64,000 nucleotides of DNA. It comes from Ambrosia x helenae. Its lineage: Eukaryota > Streptophyta > Magnoliopsida > Asterales > Asteraceae. Below, one piece after another: positions 53,461-64,000 of this stretch (position 1 is the stretch's first letter; the number at the start of each line of letters is the position of its first letter). The position numbers and the translations under genes were made by a program. Under the pieces are notes generated by a model, which saw only the letters and a program-made list of their open reading frames with translations, was not told the origin of the DNA and ran no database searches. Where the stretch lies: NCBI GenBank assembly GCA_030844895.1, contig CM061230.1, positions 4,256,705 to 4,320,704 on the forward strand. The letters are read 5' to 3'.

Positions 53461-54250
53461 TTATTGTCAATTAGATCTAGATCCAATGATGATTAATTGG
53501 ATCTAATAATGGTCAGTTAGGCTCAAAGACGGCCAGTTAGATTGAATCATTGCCACTTAGACCTAATGAAGGTCATTTAAACCCGATGATGGTCAATTAG
53601 GCCCGATAATGGTCAATTGGGCTCGTTGAATGTTAATTAGAACCAATGATCGTCATTTAGATCCATTGATGGTCAATTAGATCCAATGATGGTTAATTAC
53701 ACCAATGATGGTCAGTTGGATCTAAGATGGTCAGTTAGGCCCAATGATGGTTAGTTAGATCCAATGATGGTTGGTTAGGCCCAATGATGGTCAGGTAGAT
53801 CCAATCATTGTCACTTAGACCCAATGATGGTCATTTAGACCCGATGATGGTCATTTAGACCCGATGATGGTCAACTAGACCCGATGATAGTCAATTAGGC
53901 CTAATGATGGTCAATTAGAACCAATGATCGTCAATTAGATCCAATGATGGTTAATTGAACCAATGATCGTCAGTTGGATTCAATGATGGTCAGTTAGATC
54001 CAATCATTGTCACTTAGACCCGATGGTGGTGAATTGGACCCGATGATGATCAATAGGCATAACGATGGTCAATTAGAACCAATGATCATCAATTAGATCT
54101 AATGATGGTCAATTAGATCCAATGATGATTAATTAAACCAATAATGGTCAGTTGGATCCAATGATGGTCCGTAAGCTTAATGATGGTTAGTTACATCCAA
54201 CGATGGTCAGTTAGGCCCAATGATGGTTAGGGAGACCCAATAGTTGTCAA
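53461..54250. repeat. 20 bp minisatellite, about 38 units
   Basis: Degenerate head-to-tail units of ccaatgatggtcaattagat (variants: cagttaggc, catttagac, ccgatgat). The variation is not random: cagttag, catttag and caattag types come in runs, and ggcc/gacc types alternate, which suggests higher-order duplication. No open frame runs through it. Confidence 0.9.
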
Positions 54251-55160
54251 TTGGTTAGATATTTATAGACTTAGCTAGATATTTATAGACACAAACACAC
54301 ATACACAAAAAACTATTGTGATATTACTAAATCGTTGTCATCAATCAAATTATAGATTCTAAAATTTTTATTTTAAATAAATATCTAACTCTCTTTTGCT
54401 AAGAATTAATACTTATCAATAAATCATATACAATACATGTATTTTGCTAAGAAATTAACATATATCAAAAAAAATATATACAATCCAGATAAGAAATTAA
54501 CATATATCAATAAATCATATACAATGCATGTAATGTTCATAGAAACGTAAACCGTTAAAGTCTCTTATCTTGTAAACACCTCAAAGAAGGGTATATAATA
54601 TAACATCCACACCCTTCTTTGAGGTGTTTATAAACAATGCCATAACATTTGTTGATCTAGAGTAGAGATGGCAAAAAAATCCGAACCCGACGGGCATACC
54701 AGAAACCCGAAATATTTGGGACGGGTATACCCGAAACCCGATGGGTATGGGCCGGTTCGGGTTTAAAAAAATATAAATCCTGGGTTTGGGTACGGGTATG
54801 GTATATAGCGATACCCGACCCGATTACCCGGCATATGGATACCCGATACCCGAAAAAAATACCCGATGCGGTTTATGTATAATATTATATTTCCTTAAAT
54901 ATATTCAGTATACGTGTCTCTTTGTAATTCTATAATTTTGTTTCCTTACATATTTAATATTTCCAAATTTCCTTCAATCCCATTTATTGCTACATAGAAG
55001 AATGAAACGTCATTAACCTTAAGGCCTTGTCTTTGGTTCTTCACTTTCTTGCTTTGCATTCAGATTTTAGCATTCCTTTATCCATACGGCAAACCAACTA
55101 TTGATTGATTGGGAATCACCACTTGAAGGTATATTCTTATTAATCTATTAGGGTTAAATT
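54251..55160. other. Spacer with a 20 bp hairpin and a CCCGA-rich repeat
   Basis: It contains the perfect hairpin listed next, plus 54661-54870 made of acccgaaacccgatgggta-like words (both strands). That simple repeat is of the type found inside some hAT MITEs. It starts tagagatggcaaaaaaatcc but has no visible right end. No gene. Confidence 0.45.
54573..54630. ncRNA. Perfect 20 bp hairpin (possible small-RNA source)
   Basis: TAAACACCTCAAAGAAGGGT at 54573-54592 is followed, after an 18 base loop, by its exact reverse complement at 54611-54630. A perfect stem of this length in drifting DNA is notable. It could be the core of a tiny MITE or a hairpin RNA. No flanking duplication was seen. Confidence 0.4.
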
Positions 55161-56882
55161 TTTTAGTTCATCTATATCTATTATCTATAATACATTATAA
55201 AGGAGGAGTGATGGCCAACATGGTCATTTTCACCTCCGTACAACTTAATAAGCACTATGTACAACATATTTAAGCAAGAAATTTAAGGGTATTATGGGGA
55301 TGTTAGTGACAATTAAGACACTTAGGAGGGTAGTATAGACATTTCACCCACCTCATCCTTTACAATATCAAAATACTTTTACAATATTACCCTCCTTTCC
55401 CATCCTTGCCCTCACAAACATCATCTGCATATCTTGTCTCTGCCCTCATCAATTCCAGGTTTTAATTCCTTGCTTGAATGCAAAAACTGAAGCGTCATGC
55501 GTTTTTGTCTACACGAGTCTCCTTGCTCCCCTTTCCCTATTTATTTCTCTTTCAATTACAACTGGTTTATCTTCCTACACAGCCACACCACCACCATCCA
55601 CCCTTTAGCCACTTAGCCACCGCCCCTGCTCAAAACCAACAACCACCACTCCGACCACTTCCATCTGCCAGCACCGAACCACACTACCCCATTCATCATT
55701 CTCCCCATCTTCCTCCTTTTTCTTCTCTCTTTTCGCCCACATCTTTAATCAAATTCTTCATCACGTGTTTATCTTTGTCCACCGTTTTGCACTCATTGAT
55801 TAGATCTAAAACGACTTCCGTCAGGCTATTAGTTTTAATGGGTTCTGCTAGGGAAGGTATGTGACGTTATAAACTTATAACAAAGTAATTCAGACATTTG
55901 ATTATGTTTTGCTTTTTTTGCGTTTCAGTTTTTGTATATGTGAACTGATCGGGACAATTACTGGAGGGATTTCCATTGGGGTTACAGGTTTAAGTTATAT
56001 TTACCTTTTGTTAACTTTTTTTCTTTGACTAAACTGTAAATTGGGTTGTTGGGAGACCAATATATGGACGGGTTCACTCTTTTTTACTAGAAATGCTCAT
56101 GAGACATGTTCATCCTGCTTCAGGGTCAACTTTTTGCCAAAAAAAAACCGTGTCTCAAGTGGGCTTCTTGTAATTTCATGGTTATCGTTTATGTATTAGG
56201 GTTTATGTTCTAAAATTTATATTTAATTTCTCCAATTTCATGGTTATCGATTCATTTATGGTTTGGTTTCATCTTCACATGCTGGTAATGGAGTGTATTC
56301 GGGGAAATCAACTGAGCTCGTCAACGGCTGTGGATTCGTCAAAAGTAATCGGAAAGAAGGAGATGTTAGCGTCGGAAAGGCGGATGCGTCTCCGGCTACT
56401 TCTGTTGTTACTCCGGTTGCTTAAGGCGAGTTGGGTTTTACTTTGTCTTCTTTTTTTTTTAATAAATATAGCAGATACACATATACATATGAAGATTTAG
56501 CGATTATCATCTAACATGGATATTAAATTATCAAATTTGTTAATGTCTTCATATAAATTTGAATTTGAGAAGAAAAAGATGATGTTTAAGTGCAAAATCA
56601 TTAGTCGTGTTCTGAAAAGTTGTTTGGGGTTGATTGGTATGCGTTTGTTTTAAATCGACAAGGAGGTTAATATCAACTATGTTCTCTTCTGGTCATTTTA
56701 ATTTGTTTTGTGTTGACTCAATTGATGGTTTTATGCCTAATTAGATCTAAATCACTAATGATTTTAGGTTGTTAAAGATTGTTATTGGTTGTGTGTTCTG
56801 CATATTTGGTTTATGATTATTTCATATACTTTGTAAATATTATTGGCCAAGTATTGATTGTTTGCTTTCTTAAATGGTTTAG

Positions 56883-58172
56883 ATGGCTCTTTACCTCTAC
56901 CACCACAATCTGTGAATAGTAATCTGGGCTCAGGACTTGCCTTGAGGTTGAAGTCCGGGAATATTAAGGTATCATTTTCATTCACTTTTTTTAGGGGCTT
57001 ATTTGTTTCAAGTTTCTTATGAAATGCTCCCTTTGCAGGGTATTCATTCACATAAGAGGGGCCAGCTCACTATAGAGTCTCTATGGGTCGGTTCCACTAG
57101 GACTTGCAGGAAAAAGAGGAAGCACTTTGGAACTTAGAATCTCGATGAGCATACACCCTCCTGATATTATGTTAGTTGTTATCCGACCTTCCCGATTTTA
57201 TGCGCAATAAATTCTTGTCCCATATTTTGCTTTTTGATTGTGGTCTGATTGTTGCTTGTTCAGGTTCATGTTTCTTTTTTGCTTTATCTTCAAGAAGAAA
57301 GGAGGGTAAACGACAAAATAGCAGAGGTACAGTGGTTTCACAAAATCGATGAACTTGGTCTTGATTTACCTTGTACATATCATGACAGAAATTTTCTTTT
57401 GCTTTATCTTCAAGATCTTAGCATCGAGTGCATTGATGGAGTAACTACAGTTCTCAGTCCTCAACACTATGAGAATTTTCTCAAATCAAGTGCTGCTCGC
57501 ATAATCATGGACCGTCCTTTTGTATGTCAAAAGCAATTTGAAAATGAAGTGGTCAGCCCCTTTGATGTTAGATTATTGTCTACTTATGATATCAACTTCA
57601 GACCCAAGAAAAGGGTTAGGAAGTTGGTGATATTGAATATTCTATAGGTTCCGAAATTGAAGTGCTGTCACAGGATAGTGGGATTAGAGGTGTTTGGTTT
57701 AAAGCTGTGGTTATTAAAAAGCATAAAGATAAGCTTAAAGTCTGGTATCAAGATATCAAAGATGCAGTTGATGAATCTATTAATCTTGAGGTGAGCATTA
57801 GTTTATATAATTCTATATATTTTTATTCTGAAATGGTAAATTTAATAAAATTTTGTAATTTAATAAAATTTTGTAACTAATAAAATGGACCATCATTAAA
57901 AGTCTATTACTATTTTATATATTATTTTTCTTTTGTGATTTGTCTAAATTTGTTAACTTTTTGTAGGAATGGATTTTGTCATCCAGAGTTGCTATTATTG
58001 ATGAACGGGGAATCCGCCATGACGACAGGATGACGATTAGACCAACCAGATTGGACAATAAGATTGATATTTGTTTAATTGATGCTGGTTGCATTGTGGA
58101 TGTATGGTGGTTGGTGGGAAGGAATTGTGGTTCATAAAGAATCTGAGGATAGAGTCCATGTTTATTTTCCAG
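56883..58172 (+). pseudogene. BAH-Agenet domain gene fragment
   Basis: Candidate exons: 56883-56970 (SLPLPPQSVNSNLGSG, donor GTATCA); 57040-57140 (HSHKRGQLTIESLWVG, then a stop); 57290-57645, the BAH-like part (DKIAEVQWFHKIDELGLDLP, LYLQDLSIECIDGVTTVLSP, RPFVCQKQFEN); and an Agenet module from about 57650 to 57790 (EIEVLSQDSGIRGVWFKAVV, KLKVWYQDIKD). An intron (57791-57966, GT...TTGTAG) and a second Agenet start follow (CIVDVWW, shifted; the other frame gives WWEGIVVHKESEDRVHVYFP). Plant BAH/Agenet proteins read histone marks in the nucleus. The 5' exons, the end and the frame are damaged. Confidence 0.78.
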
Positions 58173-58399
58173 GTTCGTGAATGACCTTGATTGCCATATT
58201 ATGTGATCATTTCATTCATCTATAAGCATGTTCGCTAATATATACTTTTTGTATGTATATTTTTCACGGGAAAAAAATAGATCGGTCTACTTAATTTCTA
58301 CTTATTGTTTGATCATTAATTAAAAGTAAGTGTCATACTTTCATTTCTTAATTTTATTTCCAATAGCAACATGCTCAATGGCTACCTCATTCAATACTA

Positions 58400-58922
58400 A
58401 AAGCGGATTAACACAAGGATTATAATCTGTACATACTCTGATACTCTATCTATTAATAAAAAAAGGTATTAAATTTCATAAATGCTGACCAATTTAAGTA
58501 AATCGGCCAAAGATGTGTATTATCCCAAATGGGTCGGATAAAAAAATTTAGCTTAAGAAAGCACGTTAAATAGGCTGAAAGTTACCCATAGTCTATTTTT
58601 AATACATACATGCCCATTCAGTTTTTTATGTCTTGAAAAACTTTTGGTTGTTAGTGGTATTAAGTAGTTTGGCTAATTTATTTATCATTTAGCAGCACAA
58701 ACATTAGGTTTCTAACTCACCATCCTCCATCAACAAACTTTATTACTTTAAAGCTGCAACCAAAGACCCTGATCCTGTTGTATTCTTTAAAATGATTTGC
58801 TGCAAGTAAACGACGGCTTACCAATTTAGAAACCCGGAATGGGTTGTGGTTCGCAATAGACAACGTAAATGAATTTGATATTAGTCGAGACACCCGCTGC
58901 AACGCGCGGGCTTTCCCACTAG
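58400..58922 (+). mobile_element. Helitron 3' terminal region
   Basis: It holds the hairpin and CTAG end (58901-58922) and the nearer candidate 5' end at about 58446. See the larger candidate at 55168-58922. Confidence 0.6.
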
Positions 58923-59056
58923 TCTATTATAATAAGAATTAGACTTTGATGACATGTCATTAATTGGTGGTCTCCTCCGCCATTTGAATGTGTCACATGG
59001 CATCATGTGATGCAATTTTTTTTTAATTTTTCGTTTTTTAATTAAATTTATAAATA

Positions 59057-59577
59057 CTAGATTATATCCCGGGAGCGTCCCGGGTTGAGAAATCTAATTT
59101 GAAATATCAATTTTACACCTGAAATACACTGATGCGTTTTACAGTTACATGCAGGAAAGCTTCGGATAGCACTTAACCTAAAACAATTAACAATGTATCT
59201 CCAATGTTAGTGCATAACCTTAAACAATGTATAACTCTAATATTAAAACCAACCACACAAAAAAAATAGTCGTTTTTTTTCTCCGTTTTTTATATAGCAC
59301 TATGGTACCAATTGGAAAGATAATAAAACGCTCGTTAATTTGGTGTAATTTTTTTCTTTAAAAAATCTCGTGTATAAAAGATATTAACGTTTAAAAGTTA
59401 TGGGAGGAAACATTAGAGATAAAAATCTAATTTTATTTTTAAAATTTAAATTATTATTTTCCTAAAATAAAGGTCTTGCTACATGGGATGACACATGGCA
59501 CACTCAATAGAAAGAATACCCTCTTTGATTGTCATGTCATTAAAATGGCTTTGGTTTATTATATGTATAGAATAGAT
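59057..59577 (-). mobile_element. Short non-autonomous Helitron
   Basis: Minus orientation. The 3' end is hairpin CCCGGGACGCTCCCGGG, ATATAAT and CTAG (59060-59057), followed by T. The likely 5' end is TCTATTCTATACATATAATA at about 59577, preceded by A. The interior shares blocks with 38.6 kb and 42.6 kb. About 520 bp, no Rep/helicase. Confidence 0.72.
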
Positions 59578-61365
59578 ATAAATAGATGATACACAACCAA
59601 ATCCTATTTATGATAAAACCCTACTTTTCATCCCCTTCTCCTACACTTTCTTCAAAAACCCAAACCCTAGCTCTGCCCCTATCTCTTTCTGTCTCTCCTT
59701 TACAAACACATTTTAACGAATAACTTGCAAGAAAATCGCAAGAAGCAGGCTAATAGAGATATTACATGAAGTGCCTCGAAATCACATAGCGACGAATCTG
59801 CATAATATTATTATCAAACCCATCGCCGTTCACATCTCAACAACTGTCAGCCAACCATTCCTAAACCATTTTTTTTCTCATTAAATCTTGTCACACATAT
59901 ATATCTTTTTGCAATGCACACACTTTTTTCTTTTATCTAAACAAAGTCAAATAAATGAGTTACTTCCACAATTTTATTTTCGTTTGTATAAACCATACAT
60001 TGGAAAAAAAATAAACTTAAAGAGTTTTTGCATCAAATCTGGCTATAAGATGTTAGATCTTTATTATTATTTGAATTTTATTTAATATTTTAGGGTTGTT
60101 CTATGTTTTTATAAATCTTGGTTTTAGGGTTATTCTTGATTTTTCTTATTTATTTAGTTTTAGTTATTTATTTTGATTACGAACTGTTTGTTTTGATTAC
60201 ATGCTATTGTATTTAACTATTTAAGTGAGATATTTAAGTGATTGTTTAGTTGATTAGGTTTTAGGTTAGAAATTATAGGAGTGATTAGGATTTTATAAAC
60301 ATGCAGCGATTAAATATGAGAGATTAGAGAGGTATGATAAGTTTTTTTAGTGGTTGCAACTTGCAACTTAAGTGATTATTTAGTTGATTAGGTTATGAAT
60401 TATAGGAGTCATTAGAATGTGAGAAATTGGAGAGATGTGATGAGTTTATATAGTTGCAGCTTACTTAAGTGATTGTTTAGCTGATTAGTGATTAGGTTTT
60501 AGGTTAGGGAATGTAGGAGTTATTACTGATTAGAATATTATGAACATGCAGTGATTGAGTCTGAGGGATTGGAGAGATGTGATTATGTTTATGTAGTTTG
60601 AGACTTTGAGTAGATCTTTGCCAGTAATAGGTTTGAATTCAACTGTACTGATGTTAAATAACTATAAGTAATGACTATTGGTAACTGGTAAGTTGAATTT
60701 TGGTTCATGGTCTTTGAATTAAAAGTTTTTATAGTTTGTTGGTTGTTGAGGGTTGGAAGTATGCATAGAAAAGTATTGCAAGCTATGGATGATTGTGAGT
60801 TTTAGAGTTTTTGTTAGATTTATTGGGATTGAAAGTAGCATAAACATGCCCTGGCCTTGACCTCATACAACTTTATATAAAAAGTAATGCCCCAATAGAG
60901 TTTTAAACCAAACAGTTTAAAACTACTAAGTACTTAGATTTCAACTCAGGACTACAGCCTAAAACAAATTATGTATTGATACAAGGACTTTTGCATCCAT
61001 AGATAGACCATAATCAAGCAACTCTTTCTTATTATACACTCAAATATTCTATGAAAGTACAACATAAATAGCGAAACAGTAGGCAATAAAGGATAATATT
61101 CATATTCTTTTTCTTTATCATTTTTGCCATGGCAATTTTCATTACAGTGATGCACCTTACCTGATGAAGTGGTGGTGGCAGCGGCAGTGAAGCAACGATC
61201 ATTACCGTCGCAGTGACAGACTCTTGCATATGAAAGGTTTGAGATTTTGGTGTTAAGTGGTACAAGGAGGCTGTCAACCTAATAAAAGGTTGTTCTGCAT
61301 AAAACCAAATGTGTACTAGATTCATTTGGCTTGATATTGAAGATTTTATTATAACATATTAGTTT
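59578..61365. other. Unassigned, gene-like but no protein recognised
   Basis: A CT-rich, leader-like stretch (59620-59700) is followed by A/T-rich DNA with two diverged copies of a ttgattaggttttaggttagaa...attagag segment (60180-60560). At 61150-61230 the minus strand has a short GC-richer frame ending at a possible donor (cag/GTAAGG). No family recognised. Confidence 0.35.
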
Positions 61366-61369
61366 TTTT

Positions 61370-61401
61370 CAACCCCGAAACACTCTCGGGGTATAAGCTA
61401 G
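61370..61401 (+). mobile_element. Helitron 3' end
   Basis: Hairpin ACCCCGA...TCGGGGT followed by ATAAG and CTAG (61398-61401), then T. Its 5' partner is not identified. Confidence 0.65.
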
Positions 61402-61679
61402 TAATCAATATAGTGGGGTTTTGAGACGTTGACTCTTTTAAGTTTTCCTTATAATTCTTCACCTAAAATGGTGCCAATATCCCCGACCGTAGTGAATTTG
61501 GATTCAACTTTATTTTATATTGGTACTTCTAGTCTTGTTGATGTTTATTTTTTATTCTATTTACTTTTCTTTCAATTGTAGTGAATTTTGATTCATCTTT
61601 ATTTTATATTTCCTTCAATCCTAAGACAATTAATATTAATGTTACAATGATCAATGTATTTTTTATTTGATCAAACTTA

Positions 61680-62690
61680 GAGACTCTGTGGTTTGGTCCA
61701 TGGGATAGTTGGAGAGATGTTCCTAATGAAGATACAACACGACTGTTTGAGCGATTTCAGGCGTGTAAACAATTTTATTTAACTTCTTAAACAATTTGTA
61801 CATTTATTTAATTTTTTTTTTCTTTTTCGTAGATGTATTTTCAGTGGGAGGAGAAACACAATGCATCAATTTATTGGTGTTTGGAGAAGTGCATTGCTAG
61901 TAAATTCCCTAATTTGTTGCAGGAAGAAATGAGGCTATAAAGAAAGCGATACAACAACATTTACTTGAAGGGGATGAAGAAGATATAGATATGTCTGTTC
62001 TTATTGACTTTAAACTAACATGGATAAGATCCGAGATATGGAAAAAAAATGGTTGACAATTGGGACACACCAGAGTAGAAAGCAAAGTCTTTAAGAAATA
62101 AAGAAATTAGACGTAAGGCAACCGGGGGCAAACATACCCTTGTATCTCAAACCTATGTGACTGCGCAAAGAAAAGCAGTAAAAAAAATGCTAATCGCCCT
62201 CTTTTACCATATGTACCATGTCAATATTGTCGTCTTTATTAACTTCTAAGTTTTACATTTGCAGGCTAAGATAATTGAGCGTGAACTATCAGCTCATGAG
62301 ATGTGGAAGCAGTCACATTGTAGGAAAGGAAGCAGAGTGGTAGCAGTTCGCTACATTTGGATGTTGATTCAGAAGGGATGATGAAGAAAATCTTGTGTGG
62401 GTTGACAATAGGGCAAAGGAAACCTGGGTAAGTTTAGTAATTAGTAAATCCAAACTTATTTAAAAAAAACATTGAAATTTGAATAATATAATTACATGTT
62501 TAACCTAACAGGTTAAATATAATGCTTATGTTGTGGAGAAGTACGGAAATGAGCGTAGAGAACATCCCAAATTTGATGACGACTTGTGGTACCGAGCTTC
62601 GGGGGTATGAATAAAGGAAAAGTTTATGGGTTAGGCAATGTTAGAGACTCATATGTACATGACAAAGAAGATCCTGAGCTATGTTTATTC
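61680..62690 (+). pseudogene. CACTA (En/Spm) transposase-24-type protein, decayed
   Basis: Successive pieces in different frames: TLWFGPWDSWRDVPNEDTTR and LFERFQ (61680-61760); QWEEKHNASIYWCLEKCIAS (61850-61920); SLRNKEIRRKATGGKHTLGS and QTYVTAQRKAVKK (62080-62190); and VVEKYGNERREHPKFDDDLW (62530-62600). These match, in order, the plant Ptta/En/Spm Transposase_24 family, an accessory DNA-binding protein of CACTA elements. Intron-like A/T stretches with GT/AG separate some pieces. In-frame stops are frequent. Confidence 0.72.
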
Positions 62691-63690
62691 CTTTTTACCT
62701 TGATAGCAGTTTAAAATATATTAAATAATTATTTGCTTTTTAACATAAGTGGAATCATATACATTAGTAATTTATAGTAGGATGTCAAAGCTTTCTCATG
62801 ATTTATGTTCGCCTTCATTCTTGTAAACATGAGGTAGATATGGAGATTGTGATGCAGATATGACATATATTATTTTAACTTGAGCTTTGAGTTATAGGTC
62901 AACAATGAGCATAGGCACCCTAATTTTTCACAAATACTTGACTTATTTGTCTACTTTTATGCATTTGAGTTGTTTCCCATGAATATTGTAATTGTTTTGT
63001 TTGTGTTTGCTTTTTTCATTGTTAGGTTTGATGCCTTTAATGTATTGAAAATGTTAGGAATTTCTTATTGAGTTGATTAGACAATCTTGGCTGATCGTTT
63101 AAGTAAAATTTTATTCTTAGTAATAGTATGTAAAATATATCTGAACATGTTATTTGGCTTCTAGCACTAGAATTGTAACTCACAATTCGATTATGTTATT
63201 GTGCAACTTACTTGACCCGTTATTACTTATTAGTTTTTGTTTATTCCGACTTCTTGATTCTATTCATTGCTTGTTTTGTAGATTGAAAAGTTGAATTTGG
63301 TTATCAAATAGCTTGTTAAGGAAAAAGATGAAGATAAAGAAAGGTTCGAAGGAATAATTACGGGCTTGGTGGCTGAAAAGGAAAAATAATAATGATAAAG
63401 AGGGTATGAACAATAGAATGAGACAAATTGAAGCTATGTGTACAGCTATGGGTAAAAAATAGGCTAAAAACACTTAGACTGAATGTTTTGAATTTTTTTA
63501 TAGATATTTTAGATTATTTGATGTTTTATTTGGTGTTTCTATCAGAGTCTTTTATATGATTTTAAAGTTGGATAAACTTTAACAAATTTGTTTTATATAA
63601 TTTGAGATAATGTAATATTTGACTGTTATAATATAGTTTTATTGAAATGTAATTGAATTAATAAAGAAGGAAAAAAAAACCCGTAGAAAA
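62691..63690 (+). other. CACTA 3' region, possible coiled-coil tail
   Basis: A/T-rich with a possible last exon at 63280-63465 (IEKLNLVIK, VKEKDEDKERFEGIITGLVA, MRQIEAMCTAMGKK), a Lys/Glu-rich tail typical of this protein family, interrupted by stops. Otherwise nothing recognised. Confidence 0.45.
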
Positions 63691-64000
63691 GCTAAATAGT
63701 AGCAAATTTTCAATGAAAGTGATGGCTAAATGGTAGCAAATTTTCAATGAAAGTGGTGGTTAAATGGTTACAAATTTTCAATGAAAATGGTGGCTAAATT
63801 GTTGCAAATTTTCAATGAAATTGGTGGCTAAATGGTAGAAAATTTTCATTAAAAGTGGTGGTTAAATGCTAGAAAATTTTCAATGAAAGTGGTGGCTATA
63901 TGGTAGTAAATTCTCAATGAAAGTGGTGACTAAATGGTTGCAGACTAAATGGTACCAAAACGGTTACAAAAAAAGAGTGTAAATTTCAATAAAAATGGTG
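63691..64000. repeat. 34 bp subterminal tandem repeats
   Basis: About nine units of agtggtggctaaatggtagc followed by aaattttcaatgaa, with small variations, run to the window edge. Short repeats next to a CACTA transposase usually are the subterminal binding sites of the transposase. The terminal CACTA lies outside the window if this is right. Confidence 0.8.

Larger units (their letters stand above)
55168..58922 (+). mobile_element. Candidate Helitron carrying a BAH/Agenet gene fragment
   Basis: The 3' end is clear: hairpin CCCGCTGCAACGCGCGGG, then CTTTCCCACTAG at 58922 followed by T. A possible 5' end is tcTATATCTATTATCTATAA near 55168, preceded by A. A second, nearer candidate (TCTATCTATTAATAAAAAA at about 58446) would make a small element of 0.5 kb without the gene. 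The sequence alone does not decide between them. Confidence 0.4.

Noticed and set aside
53461..54250. CRISPR-like regular repeats
   Set aside because: Head-to-tail minisatellite without unique spacers, in eukaryotic DNA.
55478..55864. N-terminal exon of the BAH/Agenet gene
   Set aside because: Low-complexity Pro/Ser/Leu frame with no homology I recognise and no supported splice to the BAH part.

Overview
This is plant nuclear DNA: AT-rich, intron-bearing and dominated by nested transposable elements. Tribe-level identity cannot be fixed from the sequence alone. The repeat style (long Ty3-type LTRs, copia gag proteins with a zinc knuckle followed by a long tail, multicopy ARID-type genes) suggests a eudicot, probably Asteraceae; this is inference. 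No intact, ordinary host gene is visible. Two degraded host genes are recognisable: an NRT1/PTR-family (NPF) transporter on the minus strand, with exons at 28711-28272 and 17992-17192 around a 10.3 kb transposon-filled intron, and a BAH/Agenet chromatin-reader gene fragment at about 56.9-58.2 kb.

Left part (1-12.8 kb): a nested stack on the minus strand. An older copia element (copia-2, 5' LTR 12092-12778) is cut at 8224/8225 by a long Ty3-type LTR. That LTR in turn holds a younger copia element (copia-1, LTR from 3854), whose gag frame is open for more than 1,050 codons and leaves the window. The Ty3 LTR also contains a 242 bp plastid atpB fragment set inside a (TA)n tract, and a large palindromic foldback element.

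Middle (12.8-33.4 kb): small DNA transposons and SINEs with clean target-site duplications, then the NPF locus. Inside its intron lie two retroelement-like copies of a gene combining CCHC zinc knuckles, a protease/pre-integrase-like stretch and an ARID DNA-binding domain. The second copy is framed by a tRNA-Met primer-binding site, a polypurine tract and LTRs, so it looks like an ARID-carrying LTR retrotransposon. The first is split by a copia element (20495-24924). A 2.7 kb Ty3-type solo LTR with a perfect TGTGT duplication follows.

Right-centre (33.4-48 kb): a field of foldback elements of several unrelated sequences, most bounded by (TA)n and ending GGG...CCC next to the TA tract. One is split by a 5'-truncated LINE with a 16 bp target duplication. 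Also here are a Mutator-type element with 9 bp duplications, Helitron-like copies and PIF/Harbinger elements.

Right (48-64 kb): a copia element with short LTRs (48031-52953) and a mutated reverse-transcriptase active site, a 20 bp minisatellite, a perfect 20 bp hairpin, Helitron ends around the BAH/Agenet fragment, and a decayed CACTA (En/Spm) transposase with 34 bp subterminal repeats running off the window.

The strongest candidates for something new are the ARID-carrying LTR element (25.6-27.7 kb), the (TA)n-bounded foldback families, and a hairpin-forming CGANTAGG motif array shared by a copia element and an unrelated Ty3 LTR.
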